Part shown: positions 50,544 to 59,645 of the stretch, one piece after another
How the letters are laid out: the number at the start of each line of letters is the position of its first letter
Position numbering within the stretch: the first letter of the stretch is position 1
Assembly (NCBI RefSeq): GCF_900111025.1
Contig: NZ_FOFN01000001.1
Coordinates: 372,001-436,000, forward strand
Direction: 5' to 3'
Origin: Hyunsoonleella jejuensis
GTDB taxonomy: Bacteria > Bacteroidota > Bacteroidia > Flavobacteriales > Flavobacteriaceae
Length of the DNA stretch: 64,000 nt
Position numbers and translations under genes: made by a program
Notes under the pieces: generated by a model
What the model saw: the letters and a program-made list of their open reading frames with translations, nothing else
Databases searched by the model: none
What the model was told of the DNA's origin: nothing

Positions 50544-51404
50544 TTAATTGTTTAAAGCTTCAGCTCCACCAACAATCTCAAGGATTTCGTTAGTAATTGC
50601 AGCTTGACGTGCTTTATTGTATGTTAATTTCAACTGATCTCTTAATTCAGTTGCGTTATCAGTTGCCTTATGCATTGCAGTCATACGCGCACCATGTTCA
50701 GAAGCAAAAGAATCTCTAATACCTTTGTACAATTGTGTCTTTAAAGACTTAGGAATCAATTGCTCTACAATTTGAGCTTTCCCTGGTTCAAAAATATAAT
50801 CTGCATTATTTACAACTGCACCTTCAACAGGTACAATTGGCAAAAATTGCTCGGTCATTACAATCTGTGTTGCAGCATTTTTGAATTTGTTATAAACAAT
50901 TTCAATTTTATCAAATTCGCCAGCAACAAATCTATCCATTAAATCTTGAGCAATGGTTGCTACATTATCAAAGGTTAAATCATCAAAAACCCCACTATGG
51001 TTTGCAATAACCTTATTGGTCTTTTTAAATGCATCGTTAGCCTTCTTACCTATTGCAATGTATGATACCTCTTGATTTGCATAATTTTCTGTAGCTAGTC
51101 TACTCACTTCTTTAATGATGTTTGAGTTGAAAGCACCTGCCAAACCTCTGTTAGAAGTTATTGCAACAATAAGTACTTTTTTAACATCGCGTTGCGTAGA
51201 AAATTTACTCCCAGAATCGGCATCTAAAGTTGCACTCAAACTCTGTAAAAGTTCAGTTAACTTATCAGCATAAGGACGCATTGCGGTAATAGCATCCTGT
51301 GCCTTCTTTAACTTTGCAGCCGATACCATTTTCATGGCACTAGTAATCTGCATCGTTGAAGATACCGATGATATTCTGTTACGTATTTCTTTTAGATTCG
51401 CCAT
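50544..51404 (-). CDS. atpG: ATP synthase F1 subunit gamma
   Basis: 286 residues. 'MANLKEIRNRISSVSSTMQITSAMKMVSAAKLKKAQ' is the conserved N-terminal helix and 'ARMTAMHKATDNATELRDQLKLTYNKARQAAITNEILEIVGGAEAL' the conserved C-terminal helix that form the central rotating shaft. Last gene of this ATP synthase cluster; beta (atpD) and epsilon (atpC) are not in the window. Confidence 0.98.
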   Translation of the reverse strand: MANLKEIRNRISSVSSTMQITSAMKMVSAAKLKKAQDAITAMRPYADKLTELLQSLSATLDADSGSKFSTQRDVKKVLIVAITSNRGLAGAFNSNIIKEVSRLATENYANQEVSYIAIGKKANDAFKKTNKVIANHSGVFDDLTFDNVATIAQDLMDRFVAGEFDKIEIVYNKFKNAATQIVMTEQFLPIVPVEGAVVNNADYIFEPGKAQIVEQLIPKSLKTQLYKGIRDSFASEHGARMTAMHKATDNATELRDQLKLTYNKARQAAITNEILEIVGGAEALNN

Positions 51405-51414
51405 AATCTCTATT

Positions 51415-51488
51415 TGTCATTCTGAATTTATTTCAGAATCTATTTTCAACTAAATTATGAGATCCTGAAACAAGTTCAGGATGACATC
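51415..51488. repeat. Two dispersed palindromic repeats between atpG and atpA
   Basis: First copy: ATTCTGAA ... TTCAGAAT (51419-51439), preceded by TGTC. Second copy: GATCCTGAA-ACAA-GTTCAGGATGACAT (51459-51488). They face each other, occupy nearly all of the 92-bp spacer and could reduce or fine-tune atpG expression relative to atpA (inference). Confidence 0.82.
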
Positions 51489-51496
51489 AACATGTC

Positions 51497-53077
51497 TTAA
51501 GCTCTATATTTACCTGATAAATCCTTAGCTACAGCAGTTAATGTATCTGTAACCTCATCAGTTAATTTTCCAGATTTTAAAGTATCTAAAACATCTCTAT
51601 GCTTAGCGTTTAAAAACTCTAAATAATCTCTTTCAAATTCTTTTACTTTATCAACAGGAACATCTCTCAATAAGTTTTTAGAACCTGCATAAATAATTGC
51701 AATTTGATTTTCAACAGTAAACGGATCGTTTTGTGCTTGTTTTAAAATCTCAACATTTCGCTTACCTTTTTCAATTACATTTAAAGTAACCGCATCTAAA
51801 TCTGAACCAAACTTAGCAAACGCTTCTAATTCACGGAATTGTGCTTGGTCTAATTTTAATGTACCAGATACTTTCTTCATAGATTTAATCTGAGCGTTAC
51901 CACCAACACGAGATACTGAGATACCTACGTTAATAGCTGGACGAACACCAGAGTTAAATAAATCACCATCTAAGAATATCTGACCGTCTGTAATCGAAAT
52001 TACGTTTGTTGGGATATATGCCGATACGTCACCTGCTTGTGTTTCAATAATCGGTAAAGCTGTTAAAGAACCGCCACCTTTTACCATTGGCTTTAAAGCA
52101 TCTGGCAAGTCGTTCATGTCTTTAGCAATAGAATCATCGTTAATTACTTTTGCTGAACGCTCTAATAAACGCGAATGCAAGTAGAAAACGTCACCTGGGT
52201 ACGCTTCACGTCCCGGTGGTCTTCTTAATAATAAAGACACCTCACGATACGCTACCGCTTGCTTAGATAAATCATCATAAATGATTAAGGCTGGACGACC
52301 AGTATCTCTAAAGTACTCACCAATTGCAGCACCTGCCATAGGCGCATATACTTGCATTGGCGCAGGATCTGATGCGTTTGCGGCTACAATAGTAGTGTAA
52401 GCTAAAGCACCTCTATCTTCTAATGTTTTCGCAATGTTCGCTACAGTAGATGCTTTTTGACCTACAGCGACATATATACAATATACAGGCTCGCCTGCAT
52501 CATAAAATTCTTTTTGATTTAAGATGGTATCAATACAAACTGTTGTTTTACCAGTCTGACGGTCACCAATAACCAACTCACGTTGTCCACGACCTACAGG
52601 AATCATGGCATCGATAGACTTAATACCAGTTTGTAATGGCTCAGTTACAGGCTCACGGAAAATTACCCCTGGCGCTTTGCGCTCTAAAGGCATTTCGTAA
52701 GTATCTCCAGGAATTGGTCCCTTACCATCAATAGGGTTTCCTAAAGTATCTACTACACGTCCAACAATACCTTCTCCAACATTAATAGAAGCAATACGTC
52801 CTGTACGTTTTACTGTAGAGCCTTCTCTAACCCCTATTGAAGCACCTAATAATACAATACCAACATTATCCTCTTCAAGATTAAGTACAATACCTTCTAG
52901 TCCGCCATCGAATTCAACTAACTCACCATATTGTGCATTAGATAATCCGTAAGCACGTACAATACCATCACCCACAGTAAGTACCGTTCCTACTTCATTT
53001 AACGAAGCTGAGGCTTCAAAACCTTCAAGTTGTTTTTTTAAGATTGCTGATACTTCAGCTGGTTTTACTTCTGCCAT
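51497..53077 (-). CDS. atpA: ATP synthase F1 subunit alpha
   Basis: 526 residues, normal length. Walker A 'GDRQTGKTT' (about 171-179), '[13 protein letters not shown]', signature '[17 protein letters not shown]' and '[28 protein letters not shown]' all conserved. Non-catalytic nucleotide-binding subunit of the F1 head. It is separated from atpG by 92 bp of repeats and from atpH by 7 bp. Confidence 0.99.
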   Translation of the reverse strand: MAEVKPAEVSAILKKQLEGFEASASLNEVGTVLTVGDGIVRAYGLSNAQYGELVEFDGGLEGIVLNLEEDNVGIVLLGASIGVREGSTVKRTGRIASINVGEGIVGRVVDTLGNPIDGKGPIPGDTYEMPLERKAPGVIFREPVTEPLQTGIKSIDAMIPVGRGQRELVIGDRQTGKTTVCIDTILNQKEFYDAGEPVYCIYVAVGQKASTVANIAKTLEDRGALAYTTIVAANASDPAPMQVYAPMAGAAIGEYFRDTGRPALIIYDDLSKQAVAYREVSLLLRRPPGREAYPGDVFYLHSRLLERSAKVINDDSIAKDMNDLPDALKPMVKGGGSLTALPIIETQAGDVSAYIPTNVISITDGQIFLDGDLFNSGVRPAINVGISVSRVGGNAQIKSMKKVSGTLKLDQAQFRELEAFAKFGSDLDAVTLNVIEKGKRNVEILKQAQNDPFTVENQIAIIYAGSKNLLRDVPVDKVKEFERDYLEFLNAKHRDVLDTLKSGKLTDEVTDTLTAVAKDLSGKYRA

Positions 53078-53084
53078 CTTATTT

Positions 53085-53621
53085 TTAATTTAATATAAAT
53101 TCTCTTTTTAACTTGTTTAATTTGTTAGAGATACTTGCATCAAATTGCTTATCTCCAACTCTTAAAATGAAACCACCAATAATGCTTTCATCTATTATAC
53201 TTTCCAACTCTACTTTTTTACTAGTAAGCTCTTTAACTTTAGCTAAAACTTTTTGCTCTAAGTCTTTTGTTAAAGGAACGGCAGTAGTTACCTGTGCGGT
53301 TTCTTTACCATTATGTTCGTCGAATAACACACTATATTTCTCAGCAATATGCAGCAAAATATCAATTCTCTTATTTGAAATCAAAAGATCAAAAAGACCT
53401 TGAGTCATCTTGTTAAGTTTAGGAAATATTGCTAATAGCGCCGATTTTTTAGTGTCTGTTTTAACAACAGGATTGCTTAGCATATTGCTTAACTCTTCGT
53501 TTTCTGCAATAGTACTAGCAATAAGCTTCATATCATCATCAACCTTATCTGCTTTATTTTCAGAAATGGCTAAACTTAATAATGCTTTTGCGTATCGTAT
53601 AGCTGCTCTTGTTCCTGCCAT
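53085..53621 (-). CDS. atpH: ATP synthase F1 subunit delta
   Basis: 178 residues; N-terminal helices '[25 protein letters not shown]' and C-terminal '[54 protein letters not shown]' are typical. Connects F1 to the b-subunit stalk. Operon order b, delta, alpha, gamma; 9 bp from atpF, 7 bp to atpA. Confidence 0.96.
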   Translation of the reverse strand: MAGTRAAIRYAKALLSLAISENKADKVDDDMKLIASTIAENEELSNMLSNPVVKTDTKKSALLAIFPKLNKMTQGLFDLLISNKRIDILLHIAEKYSVLFDEHNGKETAQVTTAVPLTKDLEQKVLAKVKELTSKKVELESIIDESIIGGFILRVGDKQFDASISNKLNKLKREFILN

Positions 53622-53630
53622 AATACTTTA

Positions 53631-54131
53631 TTAATTTAAAGTTGCGTCTCCTAACAAAGACTCTACCAACTTTTCTTGCTTTCCTTTATTTGATAATTCA
53701 TCCTGAACTACTTTTTCAGCAATACTTATAGATAAATTAGCAACTTGAGATTTTAAATCAGCAATCGCTGCTTTCTTTTCACTTTGAATACTTGCCTGTG
53801 CTTGAGCAATTAACTTAGATGCTTCTGCTTGAGCCTCACCTTTAGCGTCTTCAATCATTTTATTTTTGATATCTCTCGCTTCTTTCAACATTACTTCACG
53901 CTCTGCTCTTGCTTCTTTTAATAATTTCTCATTATCAGCTTGAAGGTTTTGCATTTCTAATTTTGCCTGTTCAGCAGAATCTAAGGCATTTTTAATACCC
54001 TCTTCTCTTTCATTAACCGCATTTAAAATAGGTTTCCAAGCAAATTTTCTTAATAAAAAGAATAAAGCTAAAAACAATACTGTTTGCCAAAAAAACAACC
54101 CAATTGAAAATTCTTCTAATAACTTTTCCAT
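53631..54131 (-). CDS. atpF: ATP synthase F0 subunit b
   Basis: 166 residues: one N-terminal transmembrane helix ('LFFWQTVLFLALFFLLRKFAW') then a long charged amphipathic helix of the peripheral stalk ('EAQAEASKLIAQAQASIQSEKKAAIADLKSQ'), ending 'LLGDATLN'. Placed between c and delta genes as usual. Confidence 0.96.
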   Translation of the reverse strand: MEKLLEEFSIGLFFWQTVLFLALFFLLRKFAWKPILNAVNEREEGIKNALDSAEQAKLEMQNLQADNEKLLKEARAEREVMLKEARDIKNKMIEDAKGEAQAEASKLIAQAQASIQSEKKAAIADLKSQVANLSISIAEKVVQDELSNKGKQEKLVESLLGDATLN

Positions 54132-54222
54132 AATGTATATACTAGTATTATGTGTGTCTTTTAATTTTTAAATGAAGCAACCTTGCAACCAACCGTTACA
54201 AGGTTACTTTTTTTGGTTTTGA

Positions 54223-54414
54223 TTACACTGCAAATAACGCAGCGAATCCAATACCTTCAATTAACGCAGCTGCAATAAGCATAGCAGTTTGAATTTTACC
54301 GTATGATTCTGGTTGACGAGCGATTGCTTCCATAGCTGAACCACCAATTTTACCAATACCAATACCAACTCCAATTACCACTAAACCGGCACCTACCATT
54401 ACTGGGATATCCAT
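54223..54414 (-). CDS. atpE: ATP synthase F0 subunit c
   Basis: 63 residues, two transmembrane helices forming the rotor ring hairpin: 'VGAGLVVIGVGIGIGKIGGSAMEAIARQPESYGKIQTAMLIAAALIEGIGFAALFAV'-type layout with the polar RQP loop. The ion-binding carboxylate is Glu in 'AALIEGIGFA'. A short c subunit, typical for Bacteroidota. H+ versus Na+ use cannot be decided from this alone. Confidence 0.97.
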   Translation of the reverse strand: MDIPVMVGAGLVVIGVGIGIGKIGGSAMEAIARQPESYGKIQTAMLIAAALIEGIGFAALFAV

Positions 54415-54453
54415 AATAAATATATTTAAAAATTAATATTCAAATTTAATTTT

Positions 54454-55587
54454 TTACAAGTGTTGTACTTCCCCTTCGTGTTCCTCTGCATGATCATGAG
54501 TTTCTGAAGCGAAACCAAAATAAAGGGCAGACAACATTGTAAAAATATATGCTTGTAGCAGTGCCACAAGTAATTCTATTAAAGAAATGGCGAAAGCTAA
54601 TCCAAATGATAATGGACTTCCTAACCAGCTCTTAAATAAAAACATTAAACCAATTAAGCTCATTAAAACAATATGTCCTGCTTTAATGTTTGCATACAAA
54701 CGTATTAATAATGAAAACGGTTTAATGAAAATTCCTAATACCTCAATTGGTATTAGTATAATGTATAATGGAATTTTAGCTATCCAAGGCATAGAATCGC
54801 CTAATGGGTCGAAAATATGCTTCCAATAATCTTTTGTTCCTGTAAAGTTTGTGAGTATAAAGGTGATTAATGCTAATGCAACCGTAACTGATATACTATT
54901 TGTTACATTTACCCCTAGTGGCGTTAACCCTAATATATTAATAAACCATATAAAGAAAAATACAGTTAATAAATACGGCATGTATTTTTTGTACTTCTTT
55001 TCACCAATATTCGGAATTGCAATATCATCTCTAATATATAGCACAATTGGCTCAAAAAACCTTCCAGCACCTTTAGCAATATTACCATTTCTAGCGTATG
55101 ATTTTGCCAACCCTCTAAATAAGAAAAACATTAAAACACCAACTAAAAAAATAACAACTACATTTTTTGTAATTGAAAAGTCCAGTGGTTTTGCATTGGT
55201 TGCATGTCCGTCTTCATCTTCTATTATCTTTCCATTTGGACCATCAACCTTGTATAATTTTGAATGATGTTGTTTGTAAAAATTACCATCAACTTCAGCT
55301 ACGTCTTCACCATGATGTAACTTTGAAGATGAAAACACTTTTAAACCATTGTCCCAAAGTATTACCGGTAAAGGAAATCCAACATAAACGTGTTCACCAT
55401 TTTCTTTGGTGTAAGATGTTAGACTAAAATCGTAGGAATCTTGTAAGTGATGTTGAATATATTCCTTAATCTCAGTCTTTTTGTCTTTCTTAGTTTCTCC
55501 ATGCTGGTTAGTATCTTTTGCATATGACAAGAAGGTCATTAAAAAAAGCACTAATGTAATTGGCTTAAAAGCTATTTTTCTTCGCAT
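54454..55587 (-). CDS. atpB: ATP synthase F0 subunit a, with exported N-terminal extension
   Basis: 377 residues; a standard a subunit is about 250-270. The C-terminal part has the conserved helices ('PFSLLIRLYANIKAGHIVLMSLIGLMFLF' with the stator Arg in LLIRLYAN, about 301). The N-terminal about 140 residues start with a cleavable-type signal (to about 23, 'MTFLSYAK') and form a polar, His-rich domain ('TNQHGETKKDKK', 'HGEDVAEVDGNFYKQHHSK') before the first true membrane helix. Such an extension is a Bacteroidota feature. First gene of the a-c-b-delta-alpha-gamma run. Confidence 0.96.
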   Translation of the reverse strand: MRRKIAFKPITLVLFLMTFLSYAKDTNQHGETKKDKKTEIKEYIQHHLQDSYDFSLTSYTKENGEHVYVGFPLPVILWDNGLKVFSSSKLHHGEDVAEVDGNFYKQHHSKLYKVDGPNGKIIEDEDGHATNAKPLDFSITKNVVVIFLVGVLMFFLFRGLAKSYARNGNIAKGAGRFFEPIVLYIRDDIAIPNIGEKKYKKYMPYLLTVFFFIWFINILGLTPLGVNVTNSISVTVALALITFILTNFTGTKDYWKHIFDPLGDSMPWIAKIPLYIILIPIEVLGIFIKPFSLLIRLYANIKAGHIVLMSLIGLMFLFKSWLGSPLSFGLAFAISLIELLVALLQAYIFTMLSALYFGFASETHDHAEEHEGEVQHL

Positions 55588-55621
55588 ATCACTTTAAATA
55601 ATAGTGGCTTAAAAATCGGTG

Positions 55622-55629
55622 CAAAGGTA
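55622..55629 (-). promoter_or_regulatory. -7 promoter box of the ATP synthase operon
   Basis: On the minus strand TACCTTTG, matching TAnnTTTG, 35 bp before the atpB ATG. A TTG about 17 bp further upstream may be the -33 element. It makes atpB-atpG an independent transcript from the genes before it. Confidence 0.7.
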
Positions 55630-55781
55630 TGTTTTTATCTCAAAAACAAAAACTATTTTGCTTTTTATTTCATCTATACGTTTTTATCGCTTTTTAAGAG
55701 CGCGATAAGGCAAATAAATAATAAATGTTAAGGCGTGATAATTTTTTAAACAGCGTAATTAAAATACGCGTTGTAGACTGG

Positions 55782-56180
55782 TTAAGAGGGCGTTTCATCC
55801 ATACTGTTAAGCCATTTACCAAGACTGGTAGTTTCTAGTATTAAACCCACTAAATACGGCACAAAAAACGCCGCAAACTCAAGCTTTGAAATAACACCAT
55901 CATCTTTATAAAAAGGGTAGAAAAGTGCAAAAAACACAGCAAATTTTATCGCACTCCCGAACAAAAATAAAAACCCTAATTGCGTTTTATATTTTTTCTT
56001 AAGAAGATAGAGTGCACCAAAAATGCCTATTACTAATATCAAATTCACAAAGTAACTTAGCACAATACGATTGTTAAAAAGAGGTAGATTTAGTTGCTGA
56101 AGAATAAGAAGGTGTATTCCGAAAACAACTGCAAGTAGTATTATGGCTTTTAATGAAAAGCTTAAAAAAGGATTCGTCAT
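55782..56180 (-). CDS. Membrane protein of the ATP synthase neighbourhood (DUF6168-like)
   Basis: 132 residues, four transmembrane helices ('FSLKAIILLAVVFGIHLLIL', 'VLSYFVNLILVIGIFGALYLL', 'LGFLFLFGSAIKFAVFFALFYPFY', 'LEFAAFFVPYLVGLILETTSLG'). The position, directly behind atpZ with a 1-bp overlap, is where UncI/AtpI-type assembly factors sit, but residue conservation to AtpI is weak. I place it with DUF6168 membrane proteins of flavobacteria from memory, with limited certainty. Confidence 0.7.
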   Translation of the reverse strand: MTNPFLSFSLKAIILLAVVFGIHLLILQQLNLPLFNNRIVLSYFVNLILVIGIFGALYLLKKKYKTQLGFLFLFGSAIKFAVFFALFYPFYKDDGVISKLEFAAFFVPYLVGLILETTSLGKWLNSMDETPS

Positions 56181-56413
56181 TAATATTTAATTCGGTTGAG
56201 TTGTTTTACAACAGTGTAAAGCGATAGTGCGACTCCCAAAAGTGTCATCACTATAATAAACCCCTTATCACCGTCATTATATTTACCATCAAGCCATTTT
56301 CCTAGCAGTACAAACAGGTATATAATTACGCCCATTTGTATGCCAATACCTGAAAGTACAGCAATATGTTTAAGCTGTTTTCTCGGTTTCTTGTTTTTTT
56401 CTTGCTGGCTCAC
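56180..56413 (-). CDS. atpZ: AtpZ/AtpI-family protein
   Basis: 77 residues from GTG 56413: a basic N-terminus (SQQEKNKKPRKQLKH), then two membrane helices ('IAVLSGIGIQMGVIIYLFVLLGKWLDG' and 'FIIVMTLLGVALSLYTVVKQL') with the conserved G-K-W-L-D between them. AtpZ assists ATP synthase c-ring assembly or ion supply. Its 5' end overlaps the bactofilin gene by 44 bp in another frame, and its stop overlaps the next start by 1 bp, so both junctions are translationally linked. Confidence 0.85.
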   Translation of the reverse strand: MSQQEKNKKPRKQLKHIAVLSGIGIQMGVIIYLFVLLGKWLDGKYNDGDKGFIIVMTLLGVALSLYTVVKQLNRIKY

Positions 56414-56792
56414 CGTTTGTCATTGGTTTTACAGTGCCTTTCATGGCACATGTTACATTAAATGTGGCTCCTGGCTCTACAGCCAACTTACCCACTATAA
56501 CTTCGCCTTCTATAAATGCAGAAGATTTTAGGGTTAACGTACCCGATAAGGATAATTTTCCTGAAAATTTACCTTCAAAGTAAGCGTCTGTACCTTGTAT
56601 GGTACCTTTTATATAACCGTCTTTACCAACTACAATTTTTCCTGAAGTTTTAATATTGCCCTCAATGGCCCCGTCTATTCTAAAATCACCTTCACTATTA
56701 AAGTCACCAACAATTTTAGTGCCTTGGGCTATGATATTTTGGCTTGATTGATTTTCCATTAGTTGTTTATCTTTTTTATTTTCTGAAAACAT
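56370..56792 (-). CDS. Bactofilin
   Basis: 140 residues. The right-handed beta-helix core is plain in 'IAQGTKIVGDFNSEGDFRIDGAIEGNIKTSGKIVVGKDGYIKGTIQGTDAYFEGKFSGKLSLSGTL' with short disordered ends. Bactofilins polymerise into cytoskeletal filaments without nucleotide and shape cells or position proteins. The C-terminal 'NGEPARKKQETEKTA' overlaps atpZ by 44 bp. It follows the SprE gene by 12 bp. Confidence 0.95.
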   Translation of the reverse strand: MFSENKKDKQLMENQSSQNIIAQGTKIVGDFNSEGDFRIDGAIEGNIKTSGKIVVGKDGYIKGTIQGTDAYFEGKFSGKLSLSGTLTLKSSAFIEGEVIVGKLAVEPGATFNVTCAMKGTVKPMTNGEPARKKQETEKTA

Positions 56793-56803
56793 AACATCTT
56801 GGT

Positions 56804-59356
56804 TTATTGGTTATTCAAGTTTAAGTAGGTCTCTAAATTTTTATGAATTTGGAGTATTTGATAATTGGCAGACGACACTGCAAAGTAGGGTTCTTTTATT
56901 TTTTTTGCGTCTTTATCTAATAATATTTGGTTAAACGTTTTTGCCACTTGCGCGTTTCCTAAACCATGCACTACTACAAAGGTAGTATTTGTATCGTAAA
57001 CATCAACGGAACTCTTTAATTTATAATACCTTACGTTTTTTAAAACCTCATCTAAAGTTGTTTTAAACGTGTCTATTTTATCTGTTTTACTACGATCAAA
57101 TTGAAAAATTACTTTAAAATGGTCTGAAATACTATCATTAACAAACGCTGCACTTTCAAGCTTTGGAAGCATTTCATTTGCAGTTTTTTGTGCTTGTTGC
57201 CCTTCTGGGGTATTCGCATAAGTAACGGCTATATAATTTATACCTTTTTTGTAAGCTTCGAAACCATATAAACGTCCTGATGCTGTGGTTTTCAACAATT
57301 CAAATTTGGGCACAATAGGTTCGCCATCAAAGGTTTTGATGTATTGCTCACTTTTTTCGATAACGGTTTCATAATCTTGTGCGACGTGAACTTCGTACAA
57401 GTTTTCATAAAGTGTTATCGGACTATTTTCATCTTTCGCGTTAACAGAATCAGGATTGGTTAAAATTGCCGTATATCTGCTTTCTGGATAGTTTGAAATA
57501 ATATCGTTTTTGGCAATTGTGGCCTCGTCATTTTCACCTAATAATTCATAAATCTTATAGAGATTATATTTTGAAGGTAGAATTAAACGCTCTTCAGGAT
57601 TGCTTTGCAGCAGCTCTTGAAATTTGTCCTTTGATAAATTATACTCCTTGAACTTCTCTTTATAAATTAATCCTAGCTGATAATATGCATAATTCCGCTC
57701 TTTTGAGATACTATCAATTATTTTTTCATCCGTAGGTATCTTGGATATGTAAAACTGAGGATCAAATCGCTCATCCTCTGAGGCACTTGCCACAATATCA
57801 GCAGTAGCACCAACATTTCCTGAAGAAGATAATGTTTTGCTAGACCATCGCCAGTTATCCTCTAAAGGCCTATCGCCCCATACCTTTATAAATTCATTTT
57901 TTCCAAATGCTACCGTTGTAGGATTATAAAAATAAAACCCTGCCGCCTGTCCAGGAACTCCAGTATTCGTATTTCTGTTACCTATTTGATTGTTTACTGT
58001 AGCTAAGCCTGTATTGCGCTGTAACGCTTCTTGCTTTTTTTCTTCTTCCTCAGCTTTCTCTTTTAAATCTGTTGTGAATTTTTCAAAATACACCAGCTTT
58101 TCAGCATCAGACAGGTTTGCTAAATTTAAAATGCTATCATCCACCTTGGCTACGGCTTCATAATAAATTACGTCTTCTAGATTATCGCGCTTACGCTTAA
58201 TGGTACGGTAAGGTTTAGAATTTAGCTTAAGATTCGCCAAAGTGCTGTCATAATACGCTCCTGCATCGGCATATAAACGTTTATCAAATGTTATATCTCC
58301 TAAAATCTCATAATTTCTGGCTTTCAGCTTTTGATCTCTGGTGTTGGTACGTAACGATTTATTAAAATACCGTGATGCCAATTCTACCGAACCATTTTTT
58401 AAATGATGTGTACCAATCACGTGGTAAATCTTATCCAAAAACGGACGGTTTTCGCGGTTAGTTTCAAGTTCTTCTAGTAATTCTGCCAATAGCAATTTAT
58501 CACCATTCTCGTAATCGAAGTTTTTAATTTTTTCAAGATGCGCAGAAATCATGTAAATGCGTGGGGTTTTTCTGTTCAAATCAATCACCTCATCAAAAAC
58601 CATATTAGCACTATCCTTATAGCCTAAAGTATTGTAAAGTTGTCCTTGAATAAAACGATAACGCCCCCGTTCGTCATTACTTTTTGTAGCTTCTGCAGCA
58701 ATATTAAGTTGTGTTACAGCACTGTCTATGGATTTAGTATTAATGTATGCCTGTGCCAACATAGATGTTGCATCAGCCAAATCCTGACCCTCTAAATCTT
58801 CTTGTCTCAACAGACGTTTTAAGTTCTTAATGGCCAATTCATCATTTTCTAAACGAATATTGGTTTTCTCTCGCCATACCTTGGCCTGATTTATCTTATC
58901 GCTCGCAGGGTATTTGTATAAAATGTAGTTAAAAGCTTCTAGCGCAGGCACAAAACGCTGATCGAAATAGCGCGCTTTCCCTAAAAGCAAATACGCTTCA
59001 TCCATTTGCGGATTATACTCCTTGCTTTCAATATTTATACTGTGCTTTTGTATGGCCTTTACGGCTTTTTCCTCAGCTCTCGTAAAATTGTCGTTCTTAG
59101 ATTGTCCAGGTAGTATCACATCCTCATCAATCTGCATACGCTCAATGGGTAACACTTCCCAATAGTCGTCTTCATAACCTTCATTAAGCGATGTTTTTCC
59201 TTGCTCCAACGCATTGTAACCATTGTACAACGCATTATACTCCGCTGTAACAGCATGAATATTTCTGCTTAAAAAGGTGTTTTTTTTGCGCGAACAACCT
59301 GTTATAGTTAATGCGCTTATAAGAACTAATAATAAAGGTTTAAAAAGTGCTTTCAA
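56804..59356 (-). CDS. sprE: Gliding/type IX secretion lipoprotein SprE (PorW)
   Basis: 850 residues, TTG start, lipobox TGC (Cys21). Repeated TPR-like helices ('AYLLLGKARYFDQRFVPALEAFNYILYKYPASD', 'YYQLGLIYKEKFKEYNLSKDKFQELLQSNP', 'YNLYKIYELLGENDEATIAK'), conserved start 'HAVTAEYNALYNGYNALEQGKTSLNEGYEDDYWEVLP', and a C-terminal region 'VDVYDTNTTFVVVHGLGNAQVAKTFNQILL'. It matches SprE/PorW, required for type IX protein secretion and gliding motility in Bacteroidota. It heads the transcript with bactofilin and atpZ. Confidence 0.88.
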   Translation of the reverse strand: MKALFKPLLLVLISALTITGCSRKKNTFLSRNIHAVTAEYNALYNGYNALEQGKTSLNEGYEDDYWEVLPIERMQIDEDVILPGQSKNDNFTRAEEKAVKAIQKHSINIESKEYNPQMDEAYLLLGKARYFDQRFVPALEAFNYILYKYPASDKINQAKVWREKTNIRLENDELAIKNLKRLLRQEDLEGQDLADATSMLAQAYINTKSIDSAVTQLNIAAEATKSNDERGRYRFIQGQLYNTLGYKDSANMVFDEVIDLNRKTPRIYMISAHLEKIKNFDYENGDKLLLAELLEELETNRENRPFLDKIYHVIGTHHLKNGSVELASRYFNKSLRTNTRDQKLKARNYEILGDITFDKRLYADAGAYYDSTLANLKLNSKPYRTIKRKRDNLEDVIYYEAVAKVDDSILNLANLSDAEKLVYFEKFTTDLKEKAEEEEKKQEALQRNTGLATVNNQIGNRNTNTGVPGQAAGFYFYNPTTVAFGKNEFIKVWGDRPLEDNWRWSSKTLSSSGNVGATADIVASASEDERFDPQFYISKIPTDEKIIDSISKERNYAYYQLGLIYKEKFKEYNLSKDKFQELLQSNPEERLILPSKYNLYKIYELLGENDEATIAKNDIISNYPESRYTAILTNPDSVNAKDENSPITLYENLYEVHVAQDYETVIEKSEQYIKTFDGEPIVPKFELLKTTASGRLYGFEAYKKGINYIAVTYANTPEGQQAQKTANEMLPKLESAAFVNDSISDHFKVIFQFDRSKTDKIDTFKTTLDEVLKNVRYYKLKSSVDVYDTNTTFVVVHGLGNAQVAKTFNQILLDKDAKKIKEPYFAVSSANYQILQIHKNLETYLNLNNQ

Positions 59357-59581
59357 TACCTCTTGGTTTGGTGTTATAAATAACTACAAAGTAGTACATA
59401 TAGTATGTAAGTGGGTAAAAATAAGCATCTTTTTCGATTAAGCTATAAAATCACCGTAATTTTGGAGGTTGCTATGAACGCTTCACAAGGGTCTGACTTT
59501 TCATTAAAAGTCTGTTTTCTCTGTAGCGTAACAAAAAGCAACCACCACAATCTAAAGCAAAAATCCTTCGGAAACACGATA

Positions 59582-59616
59582 AAACCCCAAACAATGAATT
59601 GCATAGTTTGGGGTTT
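59582..59616 (-). terminator. Probable terminator of the ABC transporter operon
   Basis: AAACCCCAAAC ... GTTTGGGGTTT: 11-bp perfect stem, about 30 bp beyond the ABC ATPase stop. On the minus strand the stem runs into TTTT; a weak tail. The remaining part of the 286-bp gap to sprE (59357-59581) holds no gene I trust. Confidence 0.65.
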
Positions 59617-59645
59617 GCTTAAATTTACTAATAATAGTAGGCGCT

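Noticed and set aside
54851-55427. Plus-strand frames of 138 and 84 codons opposite atpB
   Set aside because: Antisense to the conserved F0 subunit a gene and without start signals.
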